From ANME-2 cluster archaeon (GTDB taxonomy: Archaea; Halobacteriota; Methanosarcinia; Methanosarcinales; Methanocomedenaceae): a stretch of DNA of 8,603 nucleotides. Below are positions 1-7,312 of the stretch, piece by piece. Where the stretch lies: NCBI GenBank assembly GCA_022353185.1, contig JAKRWB010000532.1, forward strand, positions 1-8,603, written 5' to 3'. How positions within the stretch are numbered: the stretch's first letter is position 1; each line of letters begins with the position of its first letter. Under the pieces are notes generated by a model. The model saw only the letters and a program-made list of their open reading frames with translations, was not told the DNA's origin and did no database searches. The position numbers and the translations under genes were made by a program.

Positions 1-2
1 TT

Positions 3-1676
3 AGGGGAGAATGGGTAGAGGTCAAAAATGAAGATATTGCAGCTGCTATTAAATTCTTCAAATCCGGAAAATCAGGTGAGATGAAACTGGATGAAGCCCT
101 CAGGCTGAGCGCCGGACTGGAACAATCGGAAATAGGCCTTCCAGTTGGCGGATTTAATGCAACAGGGGTACTATCCGAGCTATTTGAGCGTTTATCAGGC
201 AGAACCGGAATAGAAGATTTAGCCCAGCCTCCTGATTTTGTTGGTGAGCTTCGACCTTACCAGGTAAGAGGCTTCTCATGGCTTGCATTTTTGCGGCAGT
301 ACGGGCTTGGAGCATGTCTTGCCGATGATATGGGTCTTGGCAAGACAATTCAGCTTCTTGCCCTGCTCATAAAAGATAAAGAAGATGGCGTTAAAAACCC
401 CACTCTATTGATATGTCCTACCTCCGTAGTCGGTAACTGGTATCGAGAAGCGCAAAAATTTGCGCCGTCTCTTAAAGTTATGATACATCACGGCACAGCC
501 CGGGTCAAGAAAAATAATTTCCTTTCTGAAGCTGTCAAATTCGATATGGTGATCAGCACCTATGCCCTTGCTTACCGGGATGAGGATATGTTCAAAAATG
601 TGGATTGGAGCGGGGTTGTGCTGGATGAAGCGCAGAACATCAAGAACCGGTTCACAAAGCAATCCCAGGCTGTCCGTAAAATCAAATCAGACTATCGAGT
701 GGCCCTTACAGGCACACCTGTTGAGAACCGTTTATCAGAACTCTGGTCTATTATGGAGTTTTTAAATCCGGGCTACCTTGGCTCGGCAGAAGGTTTCAGG
801 AGAGGTTTTGCGCTACCTATTGAGCGATATAATGACCCGAAGGCAGGCATGAAGCTTCGAAGTATTGTTTCGCCATTCATCCTACGCCGCCTGAAGACCG
901 ACCCTACGATCATAACAGACCTGCCTGATAAAATTGAGACGAAGGTATACTGCAACCTTACAAAAGAGCAAGCTACACTCTATAAAGCTGTTGTTAAAGA
1001 TGTCCTTATGAGAATCGAAAGCTCAGAAGGAATTGAAAGAAAAGGGATCGTGTTATCAGCACTTACAAGACTAAAACAGGTATGTAATCACCCGGCGCAT
1101 TTCCTGGATGATGGTTCGGTACTTCCGGGACGCTCAGGCAAATTGAACCGTATTACTGAAATGATGGAAGAAGTAATTGCCGGAGATGATGCTGCGCTTG
1201 TTTTTACACAGTTTTCAGTGATGGGCAATATGCTAAAAAACCATCTCCAGCATGTATTTGGGCAGGAAGTGCTCTTTTTGCATGGCGGAGTTTCCCAGAA
1301 AAAGAGGGACCAGATGGTCATGAGATTTTCAGAAAAAAGCGGACCCAGGATATTCATACTTTCTCTTAAAGCAGGCGGGGTGGGTCTGAACCTCACCCGT
1401 GCCAGTCATGTGTTCCACTTTGATCGCTGGTGGAACCCGGCTGTTGAGAACCAGGCAACAGACCGGGCTTTCAGAATCGGGCAGACTAAGAATGTGCAGG
1501 TTCACAAGTTTGTGTGCGAAGGGACCCTTGAAGAAAGGATAGATGAAATGATAGAGGATAAAAAAGCACTTGCAGAGAATGTTATAGGTGCGGGGGAGGG
1601 CTGGCTGACAGAGATGTCAACCGAGCAGTTGAAGGATTTATTTGCATTGAGGCAAGAGTCAGTAATGGATGAATAA
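3..1676 (+). CDS. SNF2-family (SWI2/SNF2) DNA-dependent ATPase/helicase, 5'-truncated by the window
   Basis: This is the C-terminal half or more of a SNF2-type superfamily 2 ATPase, which translocates on duplex DNA and remodels protein-DNA complexes. The reading frame is open from base 3, so the true start lies left of the window and the ATG at 81 is internal. Numbering from that ATG, the motifs run in order: Walker A (DDMGLGKT, 82-89), Walker B box DEAQ (182-185), motif III TGTP (210-213), then the helicase C domain with LHGG and AGGVGLNLT (about 400-440) and motif VI ending in R462, R465 and RIGQ (465-468). All catalytic motifs are intact. The segment before residue 50 resembles the linker seen in long prokaryotic SNF2 proteins of about 900-1100 aa, so several hundred residues are probably missing here. 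The SWIM gene starts 23 bp downstream, which implies one operon. The promoter lies outside the window. Confidence 0.95.
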   Translation, partial: RGEWVEVKNEDIAAAIKFFKSGKSGEMKLDEALRLSAGLEQSEIGLPVGGFNATGVLSELFERLSGRTGIEDLAQPPDFVGELRPYQVRGFSWLAFLRQYGLGACLADDMGLGKTIQLLALLIKDKEDGVKNPTLLICPTSVVGNWYREAQKFAPSLKVMIHHGTARVKKNNFLSEAVKFDMVISTYALAYRDEDMFKNVDWSGVVLDEAQNIKNRFTKQSQAVRKIKSDYRVALTGTPVENRLSELWSIMEFLNPGYLGSAEGFRRGFALPIERYNDPKAGMKLRSIVSPFILRRLKTDPTIITDLPDKIETKVYCNLTKEQATLYKAVVKDVLMRIESSEGIERKGIVLSALTRLKQVCNHPAHFLDDGSVLPGRSGKLNRITEMMEEVIAGDDAALVFTQFSVMGNMLKNHLQHVFGQEVLFLHGGVSQKKRDQMVMRFSEKSGPRIFILSLKAGGVGLNLTRASHVFHFDRWWNPAVENQATDRAFRIGQTKNVQVHKFVCEGTLEERIDEMIEDKKALAENVIGAGEGWLTEMSTEQLKDLFALRQESVMDE

Positions 1677-1699
1677 TGGAATATACGGATAGTTGAATC

Positions 1700-2623
1700 A
1701 TGAGTAGGTATGAAGACTTCTGGGGCGGCTATACTCCCTCAAAACCAATACAAGTGGAAGGCGGTATCAAAGCCAAGAGCAAGAGGGGCAGTATCGGGGA
1801 TACCTGGTGGTCAAAACGCTGGGTAAGTGTCCTGGAATCTTTTGGCTGGAGCAACAGGCTTGAGCGGGGCAGACGGTATGCCAGAAAAGGCCAGGTGCTT
1901 GATTTTGAACTCTCACCCGGAAAAGTAGAGGCAAAAGTCCAGGGTTCGGTCCGGAAACCTTATTCGGTCACTATTGAGATAAAACCTATCACCGATGGGG
2001 CATGGGATCATGTAATAGAAGAGATGTCACAAAAGGCGATATTTGCGGCTAAACTTCTTGCAGGCGAGATGCCTGATGATATTGAAGATGCTTTTGAAGC
2101 AGCAGATGTGTCACTGTTCCCTGTAAAGTCAAATGATATAAAGACGCACTGCTCATGCCCGGACAGTGCAAATCCCTGTAAACACATTGCCGCACTTTAT
2201 TATATTTTGGCAGAAGAGTTTGATCGTGACCCTTTCATGATCTTTGAATTGCGGGGCCGGACAAAGGATGAAATTAGTGCGGCTCTTCGCAAACAACGTA
2301 CTGTTGATGATGAAAGCCCGCCTGAACCAGAGGTTCTTCCTGTTGGTGAGGATGCTGAGAATGCTAAGGAAGAGGAAGTTGCTTTGTCCATGGATGATTT
2401 TTGGGAAGGGGGGGAGAGTGAATCATTTTCAGTTAATATAGCGCCACCTGATGTATCGGCAGCAGTTATCAAACGGCTGGGAACACCGCAATTCTGGGAC
2501 AGCAAGGAGGATTTTGTAGAGAAAATGGGCGGGTATTATGAGGAGATCAGCAGGCGCGCTATTGAGACTGCTTATTGTGAACAGACAGAAGCAAAGAAAA
2601 AATTGAATAAGGAGATTTCTTAG
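1700..2623 (+). CDS. SWIM zinc-finger protein, partner of the SNF2 helicase
   Basis: This 307-aa protein carries a SWIM zinc site, C151-x-C153-x6-C160-x-H162, which matches the CxCxnCxH consensus. SWIM domains are predicted to bind zinc and to contact DNA or protein. The N-terminus, rich in W, G and K/R (FWGGY, WWSKRW), and the segment before the zinc site are typical of prokaryotic SWIM proteins encoded next to SNF2 ATPases. Residues about 200-240 are acidic and look like a flexible linker. The C-terminal 50 residues contain the conserved-looking FWDSKEDF and YYEEISRRA segments. No membrane segment or signal peptide is seen. The ATG at 1700 was chosen because MSRYEDFWGGY is a typical start; the upstream Shine-Dalgarno site is weak, so translation may depend on coupling to the helicase 23 bp upstream. 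A joint role with SNF2 in remodelling nucleoprotein is inferred. Confidence 0.93.
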   Translation: MSRYEDFWGGYTPSKPIQVEGGIKAKSKRGSIGDTWWSKRWVSVLESFGWSNRLERGRRYARKGQVLDFELSPGKVEAKVQGSVRKPYSVTIEIKPITDGAWDHVIEEMSQKAIFAAKLLAGEMPDDIEDAFEAADVSLFPVKSNDIKTHCSCPDSANPCKHIAALYYILAEEFDRDPFMIFELRGRTKDEISAALRKQRTVDDESPPEPEVLPVGEDAENAKEEEVALSMDDFWEGGESESFSVNIAPPDVSAAVIKRLGTPQFWDSKEDFVEKMGGYYEEISRRAIETAYCEQTEAKKKLNKEIS

Positions 2624-2736
2624 TGGGTTGTCCAACTATTAAAAATTACTTTAAAATGGAAAACAAATATGGATTCTACAGTCATTCACCAAATTTCACT
2701 ATACGAAAACTTCTTTTTGGTGATGATGTTCTATGA
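2623..2736 (+). CDS. Possible translationally coupled 37-codon micro-ORF after the SWIM gene
   Basis: A GTG at 2623 overlaps the last base of the SWIM stop codon (TAG 2621-2623) and opens a 37-codon frame ending with TGA at 2734-2736. AAGGAGAT (2609-2616) is a strong Shine-Dalgarno match, with GGAG eight bases before the GTG. The same bases also encode the end of the SWIM protein (K-E-I-S), so the match may be chance. The predicted peptide (VGCPTIKNYF, then MENKYGFY onward) is unrecognised. It could be a real coupled peptide, the remnant of a third operon gene, or noise. Confidence 0.25.
   Translation: MGCPTIKNYFKMENKYGFYSHSPNFTIRKLLFGDDVL
2686..2723. repeat. Hairpin in the SWIM to pRiA4b intergenic gap, possible terminator or regulatory stem
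   Basis: TCACCAAA (2686-2693) is perfectly complementary to TTTGGTGA (2716-2723), giving an 8-bp stem around a 22-base loop. It lies in the 167 bp AT-rich gap after the SNF2-SWIM operon and before the next gene. No clear T-tract follows the stem, so a terminator role is only possible. It also overlaps the candidate micro-ORF. Confidence 0.3.
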
Positions 2737-2790
2737 ATTTGTCAGTGCTAAATCTGAAAAAAGCCTGTCATAAATCGCTGGTTTAACTAA

Positions 2791-4143
2791 ATGAAGAATA
2801 CTATGTCCAAATTACCTATTATCACATTGACCGAATCAAAACCCACGCCACTTTTACGGGATTTTGCCACATTTTGCCAGTACTTAAATGCGCATAAGAT
2901 AATCCTGACTGCGACCAATGAGTTCATATCTGGAAAAGACTTATTCGAACTGAACCAGAAGATGACTGATCCTCTGCCAGATACTACTACACGAACAGAC
3001 CAGACCTTGTACCCTCTTTTGCACTTGTTGTTCCATATAGCCTTAGCAGGAAAATTGTTTAGTAAGTTTCCTGGAAAAGGCAGTAAAATTGTTTTGAAAC
3101 CAACAGAACGACTTTTGTTGTATGAGGAATTAAAGCCCGCTGATAAATATTTTTTCCTGCTGGAGAGCTTTTGGATAGATGCCGATTGGGAAAAGCTGCA
3201 AGCAGGATACTTCGGTCGTTCACCTATGAATACCGTTTCTTGTGTTTTGGAATTTTTGAGCCAACAACAACCTGAAAAGAAAATTAAAGTAAAGGTCAAC
3301 AGGGATTCTCGTATATCCATGATATTTTTTGACTGGGAATATTTCTTACACTATTTTTCTTTCTTCGGTTTCTGGGAAGTAACACGTGATAAAGATTTAA
3401 TTGCGCAGCAGAAGCCTAAACGTTTATTTAGAGCAGAATCAATAACACCTTCAACTTTTGGGGTAACCATAGCCGAAATCTTAAGTGAAACAAGGAATTT
3501 GTATTACTGGAATTTACCATTTCGTCGCAAAATGGGTGAATGGAAAGCAATACCCGGTTCTGCAGACTATGATGAGAACACAAAGATTTTTTTAAATATC
3601 GAGCCAAGGAGTAATAAGTCAAAAACTTCCATTAAAATCGATAAGGGAAAAACTGGCGACCCATTCTTCCTGCCCTTTATTCCACTTTTTGCAGAGGGAG
3701 AATTGCAAAAATCCCTTCCACGGGAGGGAGTTAAATTTGTGGATGGAACTTATATTTTCAAGGTATCTCTTACTAAAAATCTCTGGAGAATGATTGAAAT
3801 ATCTGCTGACCACACCCTGCTTGACCTGCATCATTCTATTCGGAGAGCCTATCGTTTCGATGATGACCATCTTTATTCCTTCTTCATGGATGGCAAGCTC
3901 TGGTCTCATGAATGTTTTACATCTCCTTACGATGAAGAAGGCATAGACGTGGATAAGGTGCATATTGGCGAGCTGGAACTATATGCAGGGCAGAATATTC
4001 TTTATCTGTATGATTATGGCGATATGTGGCGTTTTGAAGTGAAATTAGAAGAAATAATAACAGAAGGCCCTAAACCTCGAAAGCCACAAGTGATTGAAAA
4101 TATGGGAAAATCTCCTGAACAGTATGTATGGTTTGAGGAGTGA
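2791..4143 (+). CDS. pRiA4b ORF-3-like (IS1096 TnpR-like) domain protein with an uncharacterised N-terminus
   Basis: This 450-aa protein has a C-terminal domain (about 321-435) of the plasmid pRiA4b ORF-3-like family (Pfam PF07929). Visible features are the opening beta strand YIFKVSL, a WRMIEI segment, the TLLDLHHSIRRAYRFDDDHLYSF helix-turn, and the signature strand ending YDYGDMWRFEV (D408-Y409-G410-D411-W413). Family members are sometimes labelled IS1096 passenger TnpR, but no recombinase activity is established. Residues 1 to about 310 match nothing I recognise; they are mixed, aromatic-rich and soluble, with no membrane segment. The ATG at 2791 has no convincing Shine-Dalgarno site; an in-frame ATG at 2803 (MSKLP) is an equal alternative. 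The 167 bp upstream gap suggests its own promoter rather than the SNF2-SWIM transcript. Molecular function is unknown. Confidence 0.85.
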   Translation: MKNTMSKLPIITLTESKPTPLLRDFATFCQYLNAHKIILTATNEFISGKDLFELNQKMTDPLPDTTTRTDQTLYPLLHLLFHIALAGKLFSKFPGKGSKIVLKPTERLLLYEELKPADKYFFLLESFWIDADWEKLQAGYFGRSPMNTVSCVLEFLSQQQPEKKIKVKVNRDSRISMIFFDWEYFLHYFSFFGFWEVTRDKDLIAQQKPKRLFRAESITPSTFGVTIAEILSETRNLYYWNLPFRRKMGEWKAIPGSADYDENTKIFLNIEPRSNKSKTSIKIDKGKTGDPFFLPFIPLFAEGELQKSLPREGVKFVDGTYIFKVSLTKNLWRMIEISADHTLLDLHHSIRRAYRFDDDHLYSFFMDGKLWSHECFTSPYDEEGIDVDKVHIGELELYAGQNILYLYDYGDMWRFEVKLEEIITEGPKPRKPQVIENMGKSPEQYVWFEE

Positions 4144-4269
4144 TATTTGATTTTCTATGCCAGGGGTACTGACGACTGATATATCTGCTTGTAAATCTAC
4201 TTGCAGCCAGATCATCCGGGAGAATGGAACATTTCCTTTCCTGTACGTTAATAAACCGTCAAATTAAAG

Positions 4270-4388
4270 TAAGTTGGATTCCATGCATTATTTGGCACAG
4301 GTGTCTACCGAGGAAATGGTAAGTCATGTGGGTAAGGCTTACAGCGCACCTATTTAGTCGCCCCACATTGTAGCCCTGTGCCAACTTA
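4270..4388. repeat. 119 bp imperfect palindrome (nested inverted repeats): structured RNA or miniature mobile-element remnant
   Basis: Nested complementary arms are visible. TTGGCACAGG (4292-4301) pairs perfectly with CCTGTGCCAA (4375-4384). CTAC (4305-4308) pairs with GTAG (4370-4373), and ATGTGGG (4326-4332) with CCCACAT (4362-4368). TAAGTTGG (4270-4277) pairs with CCAACTTA (4381-4388), competing with the first stem for CCAA. Four colinear stems make chance unlikely. The structure could be a folded leader or small RNA before the SEC-C gene, a MITE-like element with GGCACAGG ends, or a decayed insertion sequence. No clear target-site duplication is seen. Confidence 0.55.
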
Positions 4389-4432
4389 TTGTCCTGACAT
4401 CCACAAAAGAGCACAGGATGCATATAAATTTA

Positions 4433-4436
4433 GAGG
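4433..4436 (+). promoter_or_regulatory. Ribosome-binding site deciding the GTG start of the SEC-C gene
   Basis: GAGG lies eight bases before the GTG at 4445. The next in-frame ATG (4511, residue 23) would cut away the N-terminal helix LSIQELLSKLEEL, which looks like part of the domain, so GTG is preferred. Confidence 0.55.
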
Positions 4437-4444
4437 CATAAAAA

Positions 4445-6037
4445 GTGTTTTCCCACCTCTCTATTCAAGAGTTATTGAGCAAGCTGGAAGAGTTAGGGGA
4501 TCAAGTTCCAATGGAACTAGTCAAGGCTATTCTCGCAAAAGAACAGGGAGCAGTGATACCGTTACGAGACATCCTTCAAGATGATGACTATTGGGAAGCT
4601 GAGGGCAATAAGCAATGGATGCCTCTCCATGCTGTGAAATTGCTCGGTATGCTGGCAGACCCCCGGACGATTCCACAACTGGTCAATACATTAATTCTGG
4701 CTTATGAAGTGGAAGATGATTGGATTATGGAAGACCTGCCCACAGTGTTCGGACGCATTGGTCCGCCTGCAATTAACCCCCTCGAAGAGTTCATTCATGC
4801 CTATGATGGGGATAATAAATTCTGGTGGTCCCGTAGTGCTGCAGCGGAGGGTCTGATAGCTATAGCTATGAATCATCCTCACGAGCGGGAACGTATTCTC
4901 ACTTTTCTTCATGGATTGTTTTCTGAAGAAGATGACTCAGAATTTCTGAGTTTTCTTGTAGGGTCACTTCTGGATTTAGGTGATACGTCATCTTTCCCTG
5001 TTTTGGAGGGGGCTTTCGACCGCGGGATTATTGATGAATTTATTATTAACAGGGACGATCTGGTGTACGAGAAAAAAGTGCCTCGTAATTTTTATAATAA
5101 AGATCTGCTGCAATTTTACGATCCTGAGGAGGTTTCCAAACGCCAGGCCAGATGGGAAAGGGAAAAAAGAAGAAAAGAAGAAAAAGAAGAAGAAAAGGAG
5201 CGTCATGCAACCCAAAAGCTTGAACCGCGAGAAAAATCCATAGCTATTGAGCTTAAAAGATTAGAGATTGCAAATACGTTGAACGAGCGCAATGTATTGC
5301 CTATCGACGGAAAAATAGGCCGCAATGAACCCTGTCCCTGCGGAAGTGGTAAAAAATTTAAGAAGTGCTGTTATTCAATTATGAAAGATCTTCCTACCAG
5401 GCACGTACTGGATGATGGACCCTATTACAATACAGGGGCAGATCTGCATACAGCAAGACCTTATGATACAATACTGGTACTTGAAAATCTTACATTTCTG
5501 GCGTTTGAGGCTAAAAGAGATGGAGATGTTGTAAGGGCCCTGGAACTATTCAGGATACTGAAACCCCTGGCTGAACAAAGAGGATTGATGGGTGAATTAT
5601 TGCGCTATTTCGGATTAATTGTTTCTGACTATCCGGAACTTGGAGAGGAAGGGCTTGATATACTGCGCCAGCTCCAGTCATTCCATAAAGATGAGGACAA
5701 AGAACGTTGGGTCTATACCAGTATTGATATTGTTGATTATCTCGGTCGTATGGGAAGATGGGATGAGTGCAGGAATGAGTACGGGAAACTTATGGAAGTG
5801 AAGCCGAACGACTCCTTCATTCATATAGAGTTTGCCCGCATCCTGGAAAGGGGTAATTATCCTCATGAAGCTGTTGCCTTATATGAGCAGGTACTCCGGA
5901 TGGGAGACCAGACCGATAAGGAATATCTGGAAATAGCAGCAGGGGAACTGCGAAAATTGGCTGCCAGCCATAATATTGAACTTGATGCATGGACCAGGGA
6001 AGCGTTCGGGACCATCCGGGCCGGGGGGGATGAGTAA
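4445..6037 (+). CDS. HEAT-like / SEC-C zinc-binding / TPR-like repeat protein
   Basis: This 530-aa soluble protein has three visible parts. Residues about 1-230 are alpha-helical repeats resembling HEAT or DUF1186-type repeats (VKLLGMLADPRTIPQLV, IGPPAINPLEEF). Residues about 232-285 are a very charged K/E/R linker, probably a single helix or coiled coil, encoded by a purine-only tract near 5155-5205. A complete SEC-C zinc site follows: C297-x-C299-x8-C308-C309 in GRNEPCPCGSGKKFKKCC. Residues about 350-520 are TPR-like helices (WDECRNEYGKLMEVKP, HEAVALYEQVLR). SEC-C was first described at the C-terminus of SecA, where it binds zinc and partners such as SecB or the ribosome, but stand-alone SEC-C proteins are mostly uncharacterised. 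The architecture points to a scaffold or binding protein, not an enzyme. It is separated from the pRiA4b gene by a structured 301 bp gap, so it is probably transcribed separately. Confidence 0.88.
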   Translation: MFSHLSIQELLSKLEELGDQVPMELVKAILAKEQGAVIPLRDILQDDDYWEAEGNKQWMPLHAVKLLGMLADPRTIPQLVNTLILAYEVEDDWIMEDLPTVFGRIGPPAINPLEEFIHAYDGDNKFWWSRSAAAEGLIAIAMNHPHERERILTFLHGLFSEEDDSEFLSFLVGSLLDLGDTSSFPVLEGAFDRGIIDEFIINRDDLVYEKKVPRNFYNKDLLQFYDPEEVSKRQARWEREKRRKEEKEEEKERHATQKLEPREKSIAIELKRLEIANTLNERNVLPIDGKIGRNEPCPCGSGKKFKKCCYSIMKDLPTRHVLDDGPYYNTGADLHTARPYDTILVLENLTFLAFEAKRDGDVVRALELFRILKPLAEQRGLMGELLRYFGLIVSDYPELGEEGLDILRQLQSFHKDEDKERWVYTSIDIVDYLGRMGRWDECRNEYGKLMEVKPNDSFIHIEFARILERGNYPHEAVALYEQVLRMGDQTDKEYLEIAAGELRKLAASHNIELDAWTREAFGTIRAGGDE

Positions 6038-6061
6038 AATGTTGCTTTTTCTTATAGACGG

Positions 6062-6225
6062 GTGGAGCGTTTGCAGAAGTTGTCAAAGCTTGAAGGCTCT
6101 GGGTAACTGCTGATGAAGTAGGAATATCGGGATACGCGGCCAGTAAGGTTGATATGTTTGAGACCGGCCTTCACAGGCTGAAACTGCATAAACACTGGCA
6201 CAAGGACAGGAACGAATTTGAATAG
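6062..6225 (+). pseudogene. Short frameshifted coding remnant in the convergent gap
   Basis: Two short frames join end to end with a one-base shift. Frame one (6062-6103) begins at GTG and reads VERLQKLSKLEGSG before TAA. Frame two continues from 6103, reading VTADEVGISGYAASKVDMFE and then a histidine-rich tail (GLHRLKLHKHWHKDRNEFE), and stops at TAG 6223-6225. Restoring one G in the GGG run near 6101 would give a continuous frame of about 54 residues that reads like the C-terminus of a real protein. I cannot name the parent gene. A sequencing indel or chance coding appearance remains possible. Confidence 0.35.
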
Positions 6226-6255
6226 AAAGTAGCTGAACTTGTTCATTTACAGTGT

Positions 6256-7284
6256 TCAAAAGAATTCCGTCATGCTTTTCCTGGCATACTCCAACGCAGG
6301 AAGGCTTCCGACCATGTTTATTTCAATCCCCAATTCAGCAGATAAAGGCTCCATGATTTTATATATATTATAGCGTTTAACAAGCAGCTCATCTGGCATG
6401 ACCTTTGCACGCTCGATAAAATCAGCGAACTTCGCAGGGAATGTCGATTTAGAATCAGCCTCCTTTTCTAACTGGAAGTTAAGAATAAAGGCAGAATTGT
6501 GGTTGACCACCAGACTCATGTAAGGATAATACGGTCTTTCTCCCTTATCCCGTATAATCGCTGGTACATAGAAAAAATCGATCTCCCAGATGCCCCTGCG
6601 CTGCAACCCTGCTTTTTTCAGCCTGTTCAAGGTAGTTTCTTCAACGGGAATCACCGGAGTATCTTCCATTTTCAAAGGCGAAGGTTCCAACCACTCGTCT
6701 TTCCATATTATGTTTTCGCCCGGATTATCGGGCACTCGTACAAAATAATGATCCTTAGATGGGGGATCAAGCAGCTTCGAATCTTTTTTGAAACGCAGGG
6801 AAACGTCTATTGCCTGCTGCAAGGCAACCGTGAGTAACTTTGCCTCATCACCTGTCAGATACCATGGAAAAAAACCCGGCACATAATTCCTGAACAAAGG
6901 CCATGCATTGCGTCCACGAAACTTTAAACCAAGGGCTTTTATCTGCTGATGGTCCTGCTTTTGCAGGGATTTTCTATCCTCAAATGACGCCATTAAACAA
7001 TTCTGAATGTACAAAGCCTCATCTTTGGACTCTGAAAATTCACCTGATAATATACTCGATAACCCATACAATCCTTCTGAGCCCGAATAAAGCCCGAGAG
7101 CATAGTACTCGCCTGCAGCGCCCATTATGCAACAGTATCCAATTTCACCGCCTACCGGGTCCTTAACCCCGAAAAAGTCGGTGTCGTGCATCCAGTTCCA
7201 GGGAGACAGTTCCTTGAACTCAAGCGCTGCTTCGTACAGGGCTTTCCATTCCTGAAAGGACGGTGACGGGTCAATATTCATCAT
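6256..7284 (-). CDS. DUF7309/DUF6930-like protein of unknown function
   Basis: This 342-aa protein begins with a segment (about 8-95) resembling the DUF7309 family: WKALYEAALEFKELSPWNWM, then a DxDFFGVKDPxxGEIGYCCIMG core and LGLYSGSEGLYGL. The C-terminal part (about 225-330) resembles DUF6930, with WEIDFFYVPAII, a PYYPYMSLVVN strand and FILNFQLEKE. I assigned both names from remembered sequence patterns, without a search. No catalytic motif, membrane span or signal peptide is evident. The start is well supported: minus-strand GAGG at 7291-7294 lies six bases before the ATG ending at 7284; a second ATG follows immediately. The gene is the last of a three-gene operon, 28 bp after the 140-aa gene, and converges on the SEC-C gene. 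In bacteria such domains occur with pRiA4b and SEC-C domains, so co-occurrence here may be functional. Confidence 0.82.
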   Translation of the reverse strand: MMNIDPSPSFQEWKALYEAALEFKELSPWNWMHDTDFFGVKDPVGGEIGYCCIMGAAGEYYALGLYSGSEGLYGLSSILSGEFSESKDEALYIQNCLMASFEDRKSLQKQDHQQIKALGLKFRGRNAWPLFRNYVPGFFPWYLTGDEAKLLTVALQQAIDVSLRFKKDSKLLDPPSKDHYFVRVPDNPGENIIWKDEWLEPSPLKMEDTPVIPVEETTLNRLKKAGLQRRGIWEIDFFYVPAIIRDKGERPYYPYMSLVVNHNSAFILNFQLEKEADSKSTFPAKFADFIERAKVMPDELLVKRYNIYKIMEPLSAELGIEINMVGSLPALEYARKSMTEFF

Positions 7285-7290
7285 TTATTA

Positions 7291-7294
7291 CCTC
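7291..7294 (-). promoter_or_regulatory. Ribosome-binding site of the DUF7309/DUF6930-like gene
   Basis: On the minus strand GAGG (within GCGAGGTAATAA) lies six bases before the first ATG, fixing the start at 7284 or, less likely, at the adjacent ATG at 7281. Confidence 0.6.
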
Positions 7295-7312
7295 GCATTT
7301 ATTTTCCACCAT

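Larger units (their letters stand above)
4144..4444. other. 301 bp non-coding gap with a palindrome and possible promoter boxes
   Basis: No convincing gene is visible. The left part (4144-4269) is AT-rich with TATA-like stretches (GATATATC near 4179 and TTAATAAA near 4247). The middle is taken up by the imperfect palindrome at 4270-4388. A short frame at 4283-4357 (24 codons, starting MHYLAQVSTEEM) lies inside the palindrome and has no Shine-Dalgarno site. The right end carries the ribosome-binding site of the SEC-C gene and an AT box (CATATAAAT, 4421-4429) too close to the GTG to be its standard TATA box. Confidence 0.5.

Noticed and set aside
81..83. ATG at 81 as the start of the SNF2 gene
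   Set aside because: The frame is open upstream to base 3 with protein-like sequence (GEWVEVKNEDIAAAIKFF), so the gene enters from outside the window.
2621..2638. Small hairpin TAGTGGG/CCAACTA over the SWIM stop codon as a terminator
   Set aside because: The stem has a mismatch and only six pairs, and an A-rich rather than T-rich tail follows on the plus strand.
4421..4429. CATATAAAT as the TATA box of the SEC-C gene
   Set aside because: A transcript starting 26-27 bases downstream would begin after the GTG at 4445 and would omit the GAGG site at 4433-4436.
4988..5215. Minus-strand frame with a run of phenylalanines
   Set aside because: It is the complement of the lysine/glutamate-rich purine tract in the SEC-C gene, so a shadow frame.
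6234..6245. TGAACTTGTTCA palindrome near the convergent gene ends
   Set aside because: The stem is five base pairs with a two-base loop, too tight for a stable hairpin, and no T-tract is present.
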